In this document: one piece after another, positions 6,284 to 13,238 of the stretch | Layout of the letters: each line of letters opens with the position of its first letter | Numbering within the stretch: position 1 is the first letter of the stretch | From: CBFCZU01 sp965602635 | Lineage (GTDB): Bacteria; Planctomycetota; Phycisphaerae; SM23-33 | Assembly: GCA_965602635.1 (NCBI GenBank) | Contig: CBFCZU010000100.1 | Coordinates: forward strand, 1-14,544 | Direction of reading: 5' to 3' | DNA length: 14,544 bases | Position numbers and translations under genes: made by a program | The notes under the pieces: model-generated | What the model was told of the DNA's origin: nothing | The model's database searches: none | What the model saw: the letters and a program-made list of their open reading frames with translations, nothing else

Positions 6284-7210
6284 CTACCTGGTTTCGATGT
6301 ATGCCGTCGCCGCCTCGGCCACGGCGCCCGGCGGCGCGTCGGTCTCGACGTTGATCCAGTTGACGTTCGGGAAGCGGCGGAACCACGTCCGCTGCCGCTT
6401 GGCGAACTGCCGGGTATTAATCTTGATCCGCTCGACGGCCTCGTCAAGGCTGCACCGCCCGCGGAGGTGGTCGGTCATCTCGGCGTAGCCCAGCGCCTGG
6501 GCGGCCTGACGCGACAGCCCGGCCGGCTCGGCCAGCAGGCCCGCCACCTCATCGCGGAGCCCCTGCTCGATCATGCGCCTCACTCGGGCGTTGATGCGGG
6601 CGTTGATGTCGGCCTTGTCGCGCCGCACGCCGATGAAGACGCAGTCGTGGCGCGGGGCCGACGAGCCCCACTGCTGTTGGAGCGTGCTTATCGGCTCGCC
6701 GGTCAGCTCGTGCACCTCCAGTGCGCGGACGATCCGCTTCTCGTCGTTGGGGTGTATCCGCTCGGCCGCCTGCGGATCGGCGCGGGCAAGGTCGGCGTGC
6801 AGTGCGGCCAGCCCCTCGCGCTGCGCCCTGGCCTGGAGGCGGGCGCGCAGCTCCGCGTCGGCTCCGGGGCCCTCGAAGAGCCCCTCGGACAGGGCCTTGG
6901 CGTACAGCCCCGTCCCGCCCGCCGCCAGCACCACGTCGCCGGCCGAGGCGATACGCTCGATCGCCCGGTCGGCGTGCTCGACGTAGCGGGCAACGCTGAA
7001 ATGCTCGCTCGGCTCGACAATGTCGATGCAGTGGTGCGGAATCTCGGCGCGGGCCGCCGCGTCGGGCTTGGCCGTGCCGATGTCCATTCGCCGGTACACC
7101 TTCATGGAATCGACGCTGACGATCTGCCCGCCCAGCCGCCGGGCCAGTTCCCGCGCCACCGGGGCCTTGCCGCTGGCCGTGCAACCCACGATGAAATGGA
7201 CGCGAGCCAT
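6284..7210 (-). CDS. miaA: tRNA dimethylallyltransferase MiaA
   Basis: This 308-residue enzyme transfers a dimethylallyl group to N6 of adenosine-37 in tRNAs that read codons starting with U. Visible landmarks are the P-loop GCTASGKA (9-16), the DSMKVYR segment (34-40) with the conserved Asp34, DIGTAKP (43-49), GGTGLY (98-103), and the C-terminal GYAEM and KINTRQFAKRQRTWFR segments that contact tRNA. The length is normal. One residue is odd: the Thr/Ser ending the P-loop is Ala16, checked on the nucleotide sequence (AAG GCC). The ATG has no Shine-Dalgarno site, but a good promoter ends 8 nt upstream, suggesting a leaderless mRNA. It is the first gene of a four-gene minus-strand operon ending at 3267. 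Confidence 0.95.
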   Translation of the reverse strand: MARVHFIVGCTASGKAPVARELARRLGGQIVSVDSMKVYRRMDIGTAKPDAAARAEIPHHCIDIVEPSEHFSVARYVEHADRAIERIASAGDVVLAAGGTGLYAKALSEGLFEGPGADAELRARLQARAQREGLAALHADLARADPQAAERIHPNDEKRIVRALEVHELTGEPISTLQQQWGSSAPRHDCVFIGVRRDKADINARINARVRRMIEQGLRDEVAGLLAEPAGLSRQAAQALGYAEMTDHLRGRCSLDEAVERIKINTRQFAKRQRTWFRRFPNVNWINVETDAPPGAVAEAATAYIETR

Positions 7211-7218
7211 GCAGCGCG

Positions 7219-7247
7219 ATTCTGTCGGCCCGCGCGCGGGCTGTCAA
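7219..7247 (-). promoter_or_regulatory. miaA operon promoter, near-leaderless
   Basis: On the minus strand a perfect -35 TTGACA (7242-7247) is followed by a 17-nt spacer and the -10 CAGAAT (7219-7224, 4/6). Only 8 nt separate the -10 from the miaA ATG. Transcription starting about 7 nt after the -10 would begin at or one base before the start codon, which agrees with the absence of a ribosome site. The positions are seen directly; use as a promoter is inferred. Confidence 0.6.
7228..7241. promoter_or_regulatory. 14-bp perfect palindrome inside the miaA promoter spacer
   Basis: GCCCGCGCGCGGGC is a perfect 14-bp palindrome lying wholly between the -35 and -10 boxes of the miaA promoter. That is a classic repressor position. 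The sequence is pure G+C, so chance in this GC-rich DNA must be considered. It could also alter promoter DNA shape (alternating CG, possible Z-DNA). Confidence 0.35.
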
Positions 7248-7286
7248 GTCGCCCTCGCCCGGGAGAGACAATTCTGCCGGTCCCCC

Positions 7287-7316
7287 TTGAATGCCCGGGC
7301 CGCCGCGTGATACCTT
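7287..7316 (+). promoter_or_regulatory. Possible promoter of the NagA-like gene, leaderless
   Basis: TTGAAT (7287-7292) and TACCTT (7311-7316) are spaced by 18 nt, and TG one base before the -10 gives an extended -10 (TGnTACCTT). Only 7 nt separate it from the ATG at 7324, and no ribosome site precedes that ATG. The -10 matches just 3 of 6 consensus positions, so this is tentative. Confidence 0.35.
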
Positions 7317-7323
7317 CGGTGCC

Positions 7324-8370
7324 ATGAATACCAGCACCGATATCGCCTTGACCGTGGACAGGGACAAGTCCGGGCGGGTCGTGACGGCCGCCGGGCCGGG
7401 ACTCGTGGACCTGCAAGTGAACGGCTATGCCGGCGTCAGCTTCAACCACCCCGTCGAGAAGATTACCCTCGACGGCGTCCGGGGCGCGTGCGAGAAGATG
7501 GCCGGCCGCGGCGTCGTCGCGATCCTCGCGACGCTCACCACCGACCCGGTCGAAGACATCATCGCCCGGGCGCGGCGCCTTGCCTCGCTGCGGGCCGAGG
7601 ACGAGCTGCTGGGCTCGATGATCGCCGGCCTCCACATCGAAGGCCCGATGATCAACGCCGCGGAAGGCCCCCGCGGGGCGCACCCGGCCGAGCACGTCAT
7701 CGCCCCCGCCGACGCGCCGGGCTTCCTCGACAACGTCCAGGAGGCCTCCGGCGGGATGGTCCGGCTGCTGACCCTCGCCCCCGAGAGGCCCGGGGCCATG
7801 GAGCTGATCGCCAAGGCATCGGGCGATGGGATCGTCGTCGCGCTGGGTCACCACGAGGCCGACGCCGCGACGATCGCCCAGGCCGTCGCCGCCGGGGCGA
7901 CCATGTGCACGCACCTGGGCAACGGCTCGCACGCCATGCTTCCGCGCCTGGACAACTACGTCCAGCATCAACTGGCCGACGACCGCCTGGTCGCGGGCTT
8001 CATCGCCGACGGGCACCACATCCCGTTCCCCACGCTGAAGAACTTCCTCCGCGCCAAGGGGACGCAGCGCAGCGCCCTGGTCACCGACGCCGTCCTCGTC
8101 GCGGACATGCCGCCCGGGAGCTACGGCTCGGGGGTCAGGACGCGAATGGTGAGCACCGACGGGTCGGTCCGCCTGAAGGGGACGCCGTACCTGGCCGGGT
8201 CGGCGCTGACCCTCGACAAGGCCGTTCTGAACGTTGCCGCTCACTGCGACGTCAGCTTCGAGGCGGCCTGGGCGATGGCCTCGACCCAGCCGGCCGAGAT
8301 GGTAGGCCTGGCGAGGGCGAAGCGCGTCGAGGTGGAAGTCTCCGACGAGGGCTTCTCCCGCCGCGCATGA
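7324..8370 (+). CDS. N-acetylglucosamine-6-phosphate deacetylase-like amidohydrolase, compact form
   Basis: This 348-residue protein belongs to the NagA branch of the amidohydrolase superfamily. NagA removes acetate from GlcNAc-6-P in amino-sugar recycling. The catalytic barrel is complete: PGLVDLQVNGYAG near residue 25, metal ligands Glu106 (HIEGP), His176 (LGHH) and His197 (THLGNG), substrate His231 or His232 (ADGHH), catalytic Asp255 (LVTDA), and the LAGSALTLD loop. It is shorter than typical NagA (about 380 residues). Only about 24 residues precede the barrel, and the usual C-terminal G-L-x-x-G-x-x-A-D strand segment is missing, so the small beta-sandwich domain must be reduced. THLGNG replaces the common THLFNAM. 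I chose the ATG at 7324; one at 7291 is in frame but overlaps the likely -10. It is divergent from miaA and convergent with the beta-helix gene. Confidence 0.82.
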   Translation: MNTSTDIALTVDRDKSGRVVTAAGPGLVDLQVNGYAGVSFNHPVEKITLDGVRGACEKMAGRGVVAILATLTTDPVEDIIARARRLASLRAEDELLGSMIAGLHIEGPMINAAEGPRGAHPAEHVIAPADAPGFLDNVQEASGGMVRLLTLAPERPGAMELIAKASGDGIVVALGHHEADAATIAQAVAAGATMCTHLGNGSHAMLPRLDNYVQHQLADDRLVAGFIADGHHIPFPTLKNFLRAKGTQRSALVTDAVLVADMPPGSYGSGVRTRMVSTDGSVRLKGTPYLAGSALTLDKAVLNVAAHCDVSFEAAWAMASTQPAEMVGLARAKRVEVEVSDEGFSRRA

Positions 8371-8439
8371 GCGGCCTGCGCCCCCCGCCGATTTCCCGAC
8401 CGCCGCATCAGGGCCGATCACATGGGGTGAATTGTCGGC
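8371..8439. other. Short convergent intergenic gap
   Basis: These 69 bp separate the 3' ends of the NagA-like gene and the beta-helix gene. I see no clear hairpin with a T tract for either direction, so transcripts may run into each other or end by another mechanism. No gene or repeat was found. Confidence 0.5.
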
Positions 8440-9951
8440 TCAGGCTCTGACCTTTCGCCTCAGCGCGAGAGGTCCGGCCACCAACAGCAGCAGGAGGCAC
8501 CCGGGCTCGGGCACCGCCCCGCTCGACGGCGACACGGGGTAGCCGAAGCCGTAGTTGTTCGACCAGATGACGTAGTCCAGCCCGTCCACGAAGGCGTCGC
8601 CGTTGAAGTTGGCCTCGCCCCAGTTGCCGGGCAGGTTGAAGTTGTTCGACCAGATGGTGTAGTCCAGCCCGTCAACCAGTCCGTCGTAGTTGGCGTCGCC
8701 GGCGGGCGAGCCGTACTCGTCGGCGCCCATGTCGGGGAAGGCCCCCACCGGGCGCGGGCCCCCGTCCATATCCTCGGGGACGGCCCCCAGCGCGACGGCG
8801 GAGTTCAGGGCGGCAAGGGCCAACTCGGTGAGGTGGAAGTCCCCGTTGGCCGGATCGACGAACCAGTCCGGCGTCACGGTGAGGAGTGACGGGTCCACGA
8901 TGTTGCCCATCGCCGCCAGCGCCGCGGCGCTCCAGTCGCCCGTGGCAATATCGAACACGCCGCCGCGGATGATGTTGTTGATGACCTGGAGGTTGGTCGT
9001 CGCGCTCGCGCCGCCGGAGTCCTGGGTGCTGAACAGGCGGAAGTAGCTGTTCGGGCTGTAGAGCGTGTTGTTGTAAACCTCCACGTCTTTGGTGCAGGAC
9101 AGCTCCAGGCCGATGTTGTTGCCCGTGCCCCACGGCCCGCGGAGGACGGTGTTGTTGCGGATGAGCACGTCCTCGGCGTGGTAGGGATAGGTGAATACCC
9201 CGCTGTTGGGGCTACCGAGGCCCACGGTGATGCCCTTGGTGCAGCCGATGATACGGTTCCGCTCGATGGTGACGTCCTGGACGCCCTGCCAGAGGAAAAT
9301 GGCGGCGTTCCCGCCATCTGTGGCCCCGACGATGCCCTCGGCGACGCAGTCCCTGATGGTCCAGTTCCGCACGCCCATGCAGTCGATGCCGCCGATGTAG
9401 TCGGCCCCGGAGGGGTTGGTGTCGAGCCTCGCCTCGGTCTGGAGCATATACAGGTTCTCGATGATCACGTTGTCGCTGACGGCGCCGGGGCCGCCGCCGC
9501 CGGAGCCCTTCACGTGGCGCTCGCCGATGTTCCAGGTCCTGACGTTGGAGATCAGCGCGTTGTCGGCATCGTTCTCGCCGCGGATGTGAATGGCGTTGTA
9601 GTAGAAGCTCTTCAACGTGAGGTCGCGGATGGTGATGTTGTCCACGTTCACCATCAGCCCCTCATTGATGCCCTGGGTGTTCATGCCGCCGCCGACGAGG
9701 ATCACGTCGTCGCGGTTGCCCGTCGCCCCGCGGATGGTCAGCCCGACGTCGTTGAGGTTCAGGTACATGTTCAGGTTGTAGGTGCCCGACGCGATGACGA
9801 TCTCGTCGTTCATCCCGGCCCCCACCACGGCGCTGTTGAGCTGGGAGACGTTCGAGACATTCCAGATGGTCCCGGAGGCGACGCCCGGCAGGCATAACGA
9901 CGTGGCCAGCAAGACACAGAGGTACACTAGGCGGGTTCCTCTCTTACTCAT
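8440..9951 (-). CDS. Secreted right-handed beta-helix protein with dockerin-like repeats and PEP-CTERM tail
   Basis: This 503-residue exported protein starts with a clear signal peptide (basic MSKRGTR, hydrophobic core, cleavage near VASG, residues 23-27). A parallel beta-helix of the pectate lyase/chondroitinase B type follows, with repeated coils such as NITIRDL, NVIIENL, DVTIERNRI, DVLIRNNTV and NLQVINNII over about 55-350. Residues 418-467 hold two dockerin-type calcium repeats (GDANYDGLVDGLDYTIWSNN and a related copy ending VDGLDYVIWSNN). The end is a PEP-CTERM sorting signal: VPEP at 480-483, a hydrophobic stretch, then RRK. It is probably exported, processed by an exosortase and anchored at the surface or in exopolysaccharide. 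Substrate, and whether it is a lyase at all, cannot be read from sequence. The ATG has GAGG 8 nt upstream. No exosortase gene lies in the window. Confidence 0.85.
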   Translation of the reverse strand: MSKRGTRLVYLCVLLATSLCLPGVASGTIWNVSNVSQLNSAVVGAGMNDEIVIASGTYNLNMYLNLNDVGLTIRGATGNRDDVILVGGGMNTQGINEGLMVNVDNITIRDLTLKSFYYNAIHIRGENDADNALISNVRTWNIGERHVKGSGGGGPGAVSDNVIIENLYMLQTEARLDTNPSGADYIGGIDCMGVRNWTIRDCVAEGIVGATDGGNAAIFLWQGVQDVTIERNRIIGCTKGITVGLGSPNSGVFTYPYHAEDVLIRNNTVLRGPWGTGNNIGLELSCTKDVEVYNNTLYSPNSYFRLFSTQDSGGASATTNLQVINNIIRGGVFDIATGDWSAAALAAMGNIVDPSLLTVTPDWFVDPANGDFHLTELALAALNSAVALGAVPEDMDGGPRPVGAFPDMGADEYGSPAGDANYDGLVDGLDYTIWSNNFNLPGNWGEANFNGDAFVDGLDYVIWSNNYGFGYPVSPSSGAVPEPGCLLLLLVAGPLALRRKVRA

Positions 9952-9977
9952 TCTCCTGTCCTCATGTCCCCCTGGGC

Positions 9978-9996
9978 GCCCGCAAGTATGGCGGGC
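9978..9996 (-). other. Leader hairpin 1 of the beta-helix gene
   Basis: GCCCGC (9978-9983) and GCGGGC (9991-9996) form a 6-bp perfect stem with a 7-nt loop in the predicted 5' leader, about 27 nt upstream of the ATG. It is a weak structure by itself and no known RNA class is recognised. Confidence 0.25.
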
Positions 9997-10015
9997 AAAT
10001 CAACTTCCAGCAGTT

Positions 10016-10033
10016 CCGTGGACACGCCCACGG
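10016..10033 (-). other. Leader hairpin 2 of the beta-helix gene
   Basis: CCGTGG (10016-10021) pairs with CCACGG (10028-10033) around a 6-nt loop. It lies just downstream of the predicted -10 box, near the expected 5' end of the transcript. It could stabilise the mRNA or overlap an operator. Confidence 0.3.
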
Positions 10034-10043
10034 TCAATCTTTC

Positions 10044-10072
10044 ATTCTATACGACCAGTGGCAACTGTGCAA
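10044..10072 (-). promoter_or_regulatory. Promoter of the beta-helix/PEP-CTERM gene
   Basis: On the minus strand TTGCAC (10067-10072) and TAGAAT (10044-10049, 5/6 match) are separated by exactly 17 nt. The -10 lies 92 nt upstream of the ATG, giving a leader of about 85 nt that contains two small hairpins. The -35 matches only its TTG, so strength is uncertain. It indicates the gene is transcribed separately from the amidohydrolase operon that ends 24 nt upstream of the -35. Confidence 0.45.
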
Positions 10073-10095
10073 TAGCCTGCCTGGATTGATCGGGG

Positions 10096-11148
10096 CTATT
10101 CCCCCAGCAATCGCAGGATGTTGGCGTGGTAAATCTTCGCCAGCAGGTCCTTGCTGAGCGCCAGGCCGGTCAGCTCGGCCGAGGGGTCGTTGCCGAGGAA
10201 GGGCACGGGCCCCTGCGGCCGGTCGGTCTCCAGGAACACCTTGTGGAACTCGTAGAACCACACGGAGGTGGCGACGAGTGTGTCGTCCCCGGCGTTGGCG
10301 AGCCGCTCCGGCAGGCGCTCCGGGGTGAGGAAGGTCTGCGGCTGGATGTCAGTATCAGCCGTGCCGCTGACCAGGATGGAGTCGGTGCCGAAGAGTATCC
10401 GGTCGGAGAAGTCCGCGAACACGTTTCGCGCGGCCTGGCGGCGGGCGGGCGTCTGACCCAGCGAGCAGAAGCGGGCGGAGATGTCCACGTAGAGGTTGGG
10501 CATGTCGTCGAGCATCTCGGCCAGCGTGCCGAAGTCGTCCTCCCAACTGCCCAAGTGCGGGCCGATGAACTTCGTCCCCGGGTGCCGCCGGATGACGGTG
10601 TTTCGCTCCGCCAGCAGTTCGTCGCGGCTGGGCAGGCCGCGGCGGTAGTACGTCCAGTCGGTCCATCGTTGCAGGACCTCGCACCAGGGGTTGTGCTCGT
10701 CGATGGGCTCCCAGAACGCCCGCGGGTCGGCGGTGTGCATGAGGACGGGTATGCCGGCTTCCCCGGCCGCCGCCCAGATCGGGTCGAGCCGCTCGTCGCT
10801 GACGCGCAGCAGCCGCCCGGACGCGTCCTTGTGCTCGAGCCCCAGGCCCTTGTAGACCTTCAGCCCGCGCATGCCGGCATCGACGCCTCGGCGGAGGTCG
10901 TCCACCGCGGCGGTCGCGAAATCGGGCGCGTCGATCCGGGAGAAGTCGATGTTGCCGAAGACGAAGAACCGGCCCGGGAACTTGTCGAACTGGGCGATGT
11001 GCTCGACGAGCGCGTCGCCGAACCCGTCGAACCATTCGCACACCACGGCGGCGGCTATGCCGGCGGCGTCCATTATCCCCGCGGCCAGCCCGGCCTTGTC
11101 GGGCGTGATATGCATGTGGGCGTCGATGATCTGCATGTTTTCTGCCAC
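10096..11148 (-). CDS. Amidohydrolase-2 family (ACMSD-like) metal-dependent hydrolase
   Basis: A 350-residue TIM-barrel protein of the amidohydrolase-related (PF04909-like) group, which includes decarboxylases and lactonases. It opens with IDAHMH (8-13; metal ligands His11 and His13), has a conserved His198 in GPHLGS and the terminal metal/catalytic Asp256 in LFGTDS. This set of ligands is that of a single-metal enzyme. The substrate is unknown; in catabolic clusters such proteins often open lactones or decarboxylate aromatic or sugar-acid intermediates. The start is GTG at 11148, supported by GAGGT 7 nt upstream; an ATG four codons later lies too far from that site. It is the last gene of an operon with a PfkB kinase (10-bp gap) and a NagB-like isomerase. 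Confidence 0.85.
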   Translation of the reverse strand: MAENMQIIDAHMHITPDKAGLAAGIMDAAGIAAAVVCEWFDGFGDALVEHIAQFDKFPGRFFVFGNIDFSRIDAPDFATAAVDDLRRGVDAGMRGLKVYKGLGLEHKDASGRLLRVSDERLDPIWAAAGEAGIPVLMHTADPRAFWEPIDEHNPWCEVLQRWTDWTYYRRGLPSRDELLAERNTVIRRHPGTKFIGPHLGSWEDDFGTLAEMLDDMPNLYVDISARFCSLGQTPARRQAARNVFADFSDRILFGTDSILVSGTADTDIQPQTFLTPERLPERLANAGDDTLVATSVWFYEFHKVFLETDRPQGPVPFLGNDPSAELTGLALSKDLLAKIYHANILRLLGE

Positions 11149-11155
11149 TGTCGCT

Positions 11156-11160
11156 ACCTC
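11156..11160 (-). promoter_or_regulatory. Ribosome binding site fixing the GTG start at 11148
   Basis: GAGGT on the minus strand lies 7 nt before the GTG and overlaps the stop codon of the upstream kinase gene. It decides between the GTG and the ATG at 11136, and suggests coupled translation of the two genes. Confidence 0.65.
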
Positions 11161-12244
11161 AGGCCCCCAGGGCGGCTCGCAGGGCGGCGGGGTCGGTGCC
11201 GATCCGCCTGGCTAGTTCTCGGATGGCCTCGGCGTCGGCGTCAAAGTTGATGGTGTCCTCGCTGGCCACGGCCAGGCCGGCGAGCATCGCGGCCAGGTCC
11301 ATGGCCGTTTCCAGCGGCGCGTCGGCAAGGCTGGTTCTCCTCGGCCGGTCCGGGCGGATGAAAGGCAGCCCGGCAATCGTCGCGACGACCAAGGCGGCGA
11401 GTGTGGCGTCGCCCGCGCCGGCGGTGTTAACGACCTCGACCGCCGGAGCGGGAGTGTGCTCCAGCTCGCCGCCGGCCCAGCCGAATGCCCCCGCCCCCCC
11501 GGCCGTGACGCACAGCCGGATGCCGGGGTTCGCACGCGAGAGTCGCTCGCCGGCCGCGCGGGCGATGGCCTCGACGTCACCGCCGCCGTCCGCCCCTGCC
11601 AGGGCGGCCGCCTCGTCGCGGTTCACCCCCAGCAGGTCAACCAGCTCGAGCATGCCGCTTTCCGTTGCCTCGCCCAGCTCGGCGGTGTTGAAGGCCGCCG
11701 CCGTCAGCCACCCGCGAGCGCGGGCGATTTCGAGCAGCCTCTTCCGCGCCGCCAGCGGTACCTCGGCCACAGCCAGGGCCACCCCGCCGGCGCCGCCCAG
11801 GTCGCGGTCCAGCGCCTCGACCGCCCGGTCCACGTCGGCCGGAGAGACGTCCGCGGAGGCGCTGTCGTCCGTGGTGATGTTCCCGCCGTCGCCGTCGCCG
11901 TAGAGGAAGCAGACGCTGAACAGCGTCGGCCGGTCCGGGGTGGTTTCCACGAAGCGGGTGTCCATGCCCGCGCGGCGCATCTGCTCGAGCATCGCCCCGC
12001 CGGCGGCCTCGGCGCCGACCTTGCCGATCGGATAGACGCCGAACCCCCCCGCCGGGCACCCGGTCAGCACCGCCACGTAGTGGGCGACGATGTGCAGCTT
12101 GCAGAAGTCGCGGCGGGGCAGGATCGCGCCCGCGCGGCTCTCGTTTCGCCCCAGCGTCTCGTTGCCGCGAAGCGCGAAGAACATGCCGGAGCCGATGCCG
12201 CCGACGCCGAGCAGGAAGCGGTAGCTTTTCCGTTCTTCTGTCAT
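11159..12244 (-). CDS. PfkB/ribokinase-family carbohydrate kinase
   Basis: A 361-residue cytoplasmic kinase that transfers phosphate from ATP to a sugar or sugar derivative. Family features are the N-terminal glycine-rich strand GVGGIGSG (13-20), GKVG (74-77) in the first PfkB signature, the N-x-x-E motif starting at Asn208 (NRDEAAAL), and the second signature NTAGAGDATLAAL with catalytic base Asp279. The sequence does not tell the substrate. It is somewhat longer than the usual 300-340 residues, with Gly/Asp-rich loops around 115-130. The ATG at 12244 is preceded by GAGGA at an unusually short distance, so initiation may rely on coupling to the NagB-like gene ending 19 bp upstream. It sits between that isomerase and an amidohydrolase, so it probably phosphorylates an intermediate of their pathway. 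Confidence 0.85.
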   Translation of the reverse strand: MTEERKSYRFLLGVGGIGSGMFFALRGNETLGRNESRAGAILPRRDFCKLHIVAHYVAVLTGCPAGGFGVYPIGKVGAEAAGGAMLEQMRRAGMDTRFVETTPDRPTLFSVCFLYGDGDGGNITTDDSASADVSPADVDRAVEALDRDLGGAGGVALAVAEVPLAARKRLLEIARARGWLTAAAFNTAELGEATESGMLELVDLLGVNRDEAAALAGADGGGDVEAIARAAGERLSRANPGIRLCVTAGGAGAFGWAGGELEHTPAPAVEVVNTAGAGDATLAALVVATIAGLPFIRPDRPRRTSLADAPLETAMDLAAMLAGLAVASEDTINFDADAEAIRELARRIGTDPAALRAALGA

Positions 12245-12263
12245 TTCCTCAAGCGCGCCGGCC

Positions 12264-13154
12264 TCACAGCAATTCCCATTCGGGGTTCTCGGCGATCGGG
12301 TGCGAGGCCGTCTCGCGCGTGGCCGTCAGGAGGGCGTCGTCGTGGCGCTGAAGCAGCGTCATGGGATACTCGGGCGTCACCGGACCGAAGAGCGCCACCC
12401 GCAGGGCCGTCTGCTTCCAGGCGCCCGTGTCCGAGAACAGCCGCACCTTCCGCCCCGACAGGCACTCGGACATGCCCAGCGTCACCGACATCGGCGGGAC
12501 GAACTGATAGCCCGACCCGAAGCTCCGCTGCGCCAGCGCGATGACCGTGTCGAGGTTGTTGTACTGCACCCGTGCAGTCGAGGCCGCCAGCTCCTCCGCG
12601 CTCGTCGCGCTGTATGGCTCGCGCCGGGCCTGGTTGTAGGCGACGTGCCCGTCCTGGCCCCAGCCGCCCAGGGTTATGTCGATCCGAACGCCCGCGATCG
12701 TCTCGGCCAGCTCCCGGCAGTTCTCGGGCGTGATGAAGTGCCGCTGCCCCGGCGGCACGGCCAGTGCCTCGTCGGTTCCGCCGTAGAAGACCCGCCCCAT
12801 GGTGGCGCGGAAGTTGTACGGATGCCCCGCCGGCAGCAGCCGCCCCTGCCAGTCGAGGCATTCGTCCATGTGGTACACGTGCAGGTCGTTGAGGCTGACT
12901 CGCTCGGCGTTGACGATCTTTGTGAACGGCTCGTACCACGCCATCGGCCCGCAGGGGACGATCGCGCGCGTCGGCTCGCCCGCGGCGTTGTGGGCGGCGA
13001 CCTCCTGGACCAGCTCCCTGGCCATCGCCTCGCCCATCTCGGCCGAGTCCGCTACGATGCGCAGCGGGATCTTCAGGTCGCCGTGGCCGGGCAGCTCGTC
13101 AGCCGGGACGCTGCACCACTGGTGGAGCTGCTCGAGCGTATAGTCTCGCGGCAC
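12264..13154 (-). CDS. NagB-like sugar-phosphate isomerase/deaminase family protein
   Basis: A 296-residue protein of the glucosamine-6-phosphate isomerase family. NagB converts GlcN-6-P to fructose-6-P and ammonia. Visible motifs are HMDECLD (95-101) with Asp97 at the place of the proton-transfer Asp72 of E. coli NagB, and GGWGQDGHVAYNQ (163-175) with Asp168 and His170 matching Asp141 and His143. The residue equivalent to catalytic Glu148 is Gln175. The protein has longer loops than NagB (266 residues), so its substrate may differ. The start is GTG at 13154, set by AGGAG exactly 7 nt upstream; a longer in-frame reading from 13196 begins on the -10 box itself and is rejected. It is the first gene of the operon and is divergent from the URO-D family gene. 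Confidence 0.82.
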   Translation of the reverse strand: MPRDYTLEQLHQWCSVPADELPGHGDLKIPLRIVADSAEMGEAMARELVQEVAAHNAAGEPTRAIVPCGPMAWYEPFTKIVNAERVSLNDLHVYHMDECLDWQGRLLPAGHPYNFRATMGRVFYGGTDEALAVPPGQRHFITPENCRELAETIAGVRIDITLGGWGQDGHVAYNQARREPYSATSAEELAASTARVQYNNLDTVIALAQRSFGSGYQFVPPMSVTLGMSECLSGRKVRLFSDTGAWKQTALRVALFGPVTPEYPMTLLQRHDDALLTATRETASHPIAENPEWELL

Positions 13155-13161
13155 GTCATGT

Positions 13162-13166
13162 CTCCT
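13162..13166 (-). promoter_or_regulatory. Ribosome binding site fixing the GTG start at 13154
   Basis: AGGAG on the minus strand lies 7 nt before the GTG of the NagB-like gene. The ATG within that spacer is out of frame. This spacing supports the 296-residue form over a 310-residue form. Confidence 0.7.
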
Positions 13167-13191
13167 GTCCACCGCCAGCGGCCGGGCACGT

Positions 13192-13220
13192 ATCATAAAC
13201 CCTCACGCGGCGGATATTGA
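13192..13220 (-). promoter_or_regulatory. Possible promoter of the NagB-like/PfkB/amidohydrolase operon
   Basis: On the minus strand TATGAT (13192-13197) matches the -10 consensus at 5 of 6 positions. A weak -35, TCAATA (13215-13220), lies 17 nt upstream. The implied leader is about 30 nt and contains the AGGAG ribosome site. The opposing URO-D promoter lies only about 20 bp away, so one regulator could act on both. Confidence 0.4.
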
Positions 13221-13238
13221 GCGAATTCGCCCGCTTGC

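Noticed and set aside
7102..8421. 439-residue open frame on the minus strand across the miaA/NagA-like junction
   Set aside because: It is antisense to the NagA-like gene and overlaps miaA and the divergent promoter region out of frame, with no family features.
9952..10095. Riboswitch in the leader of the beta-helix gene
   Set aside because: Only two 6-bp hairpins are present and no conserved core of a known riboswitch class was recognised.
10126..11250. 374-residue open frame on the plus strand
   Set aside because: It is antisense to the amidohydrolase, which has metal-ligand motifs and a supported start, and it has no motif of its own.
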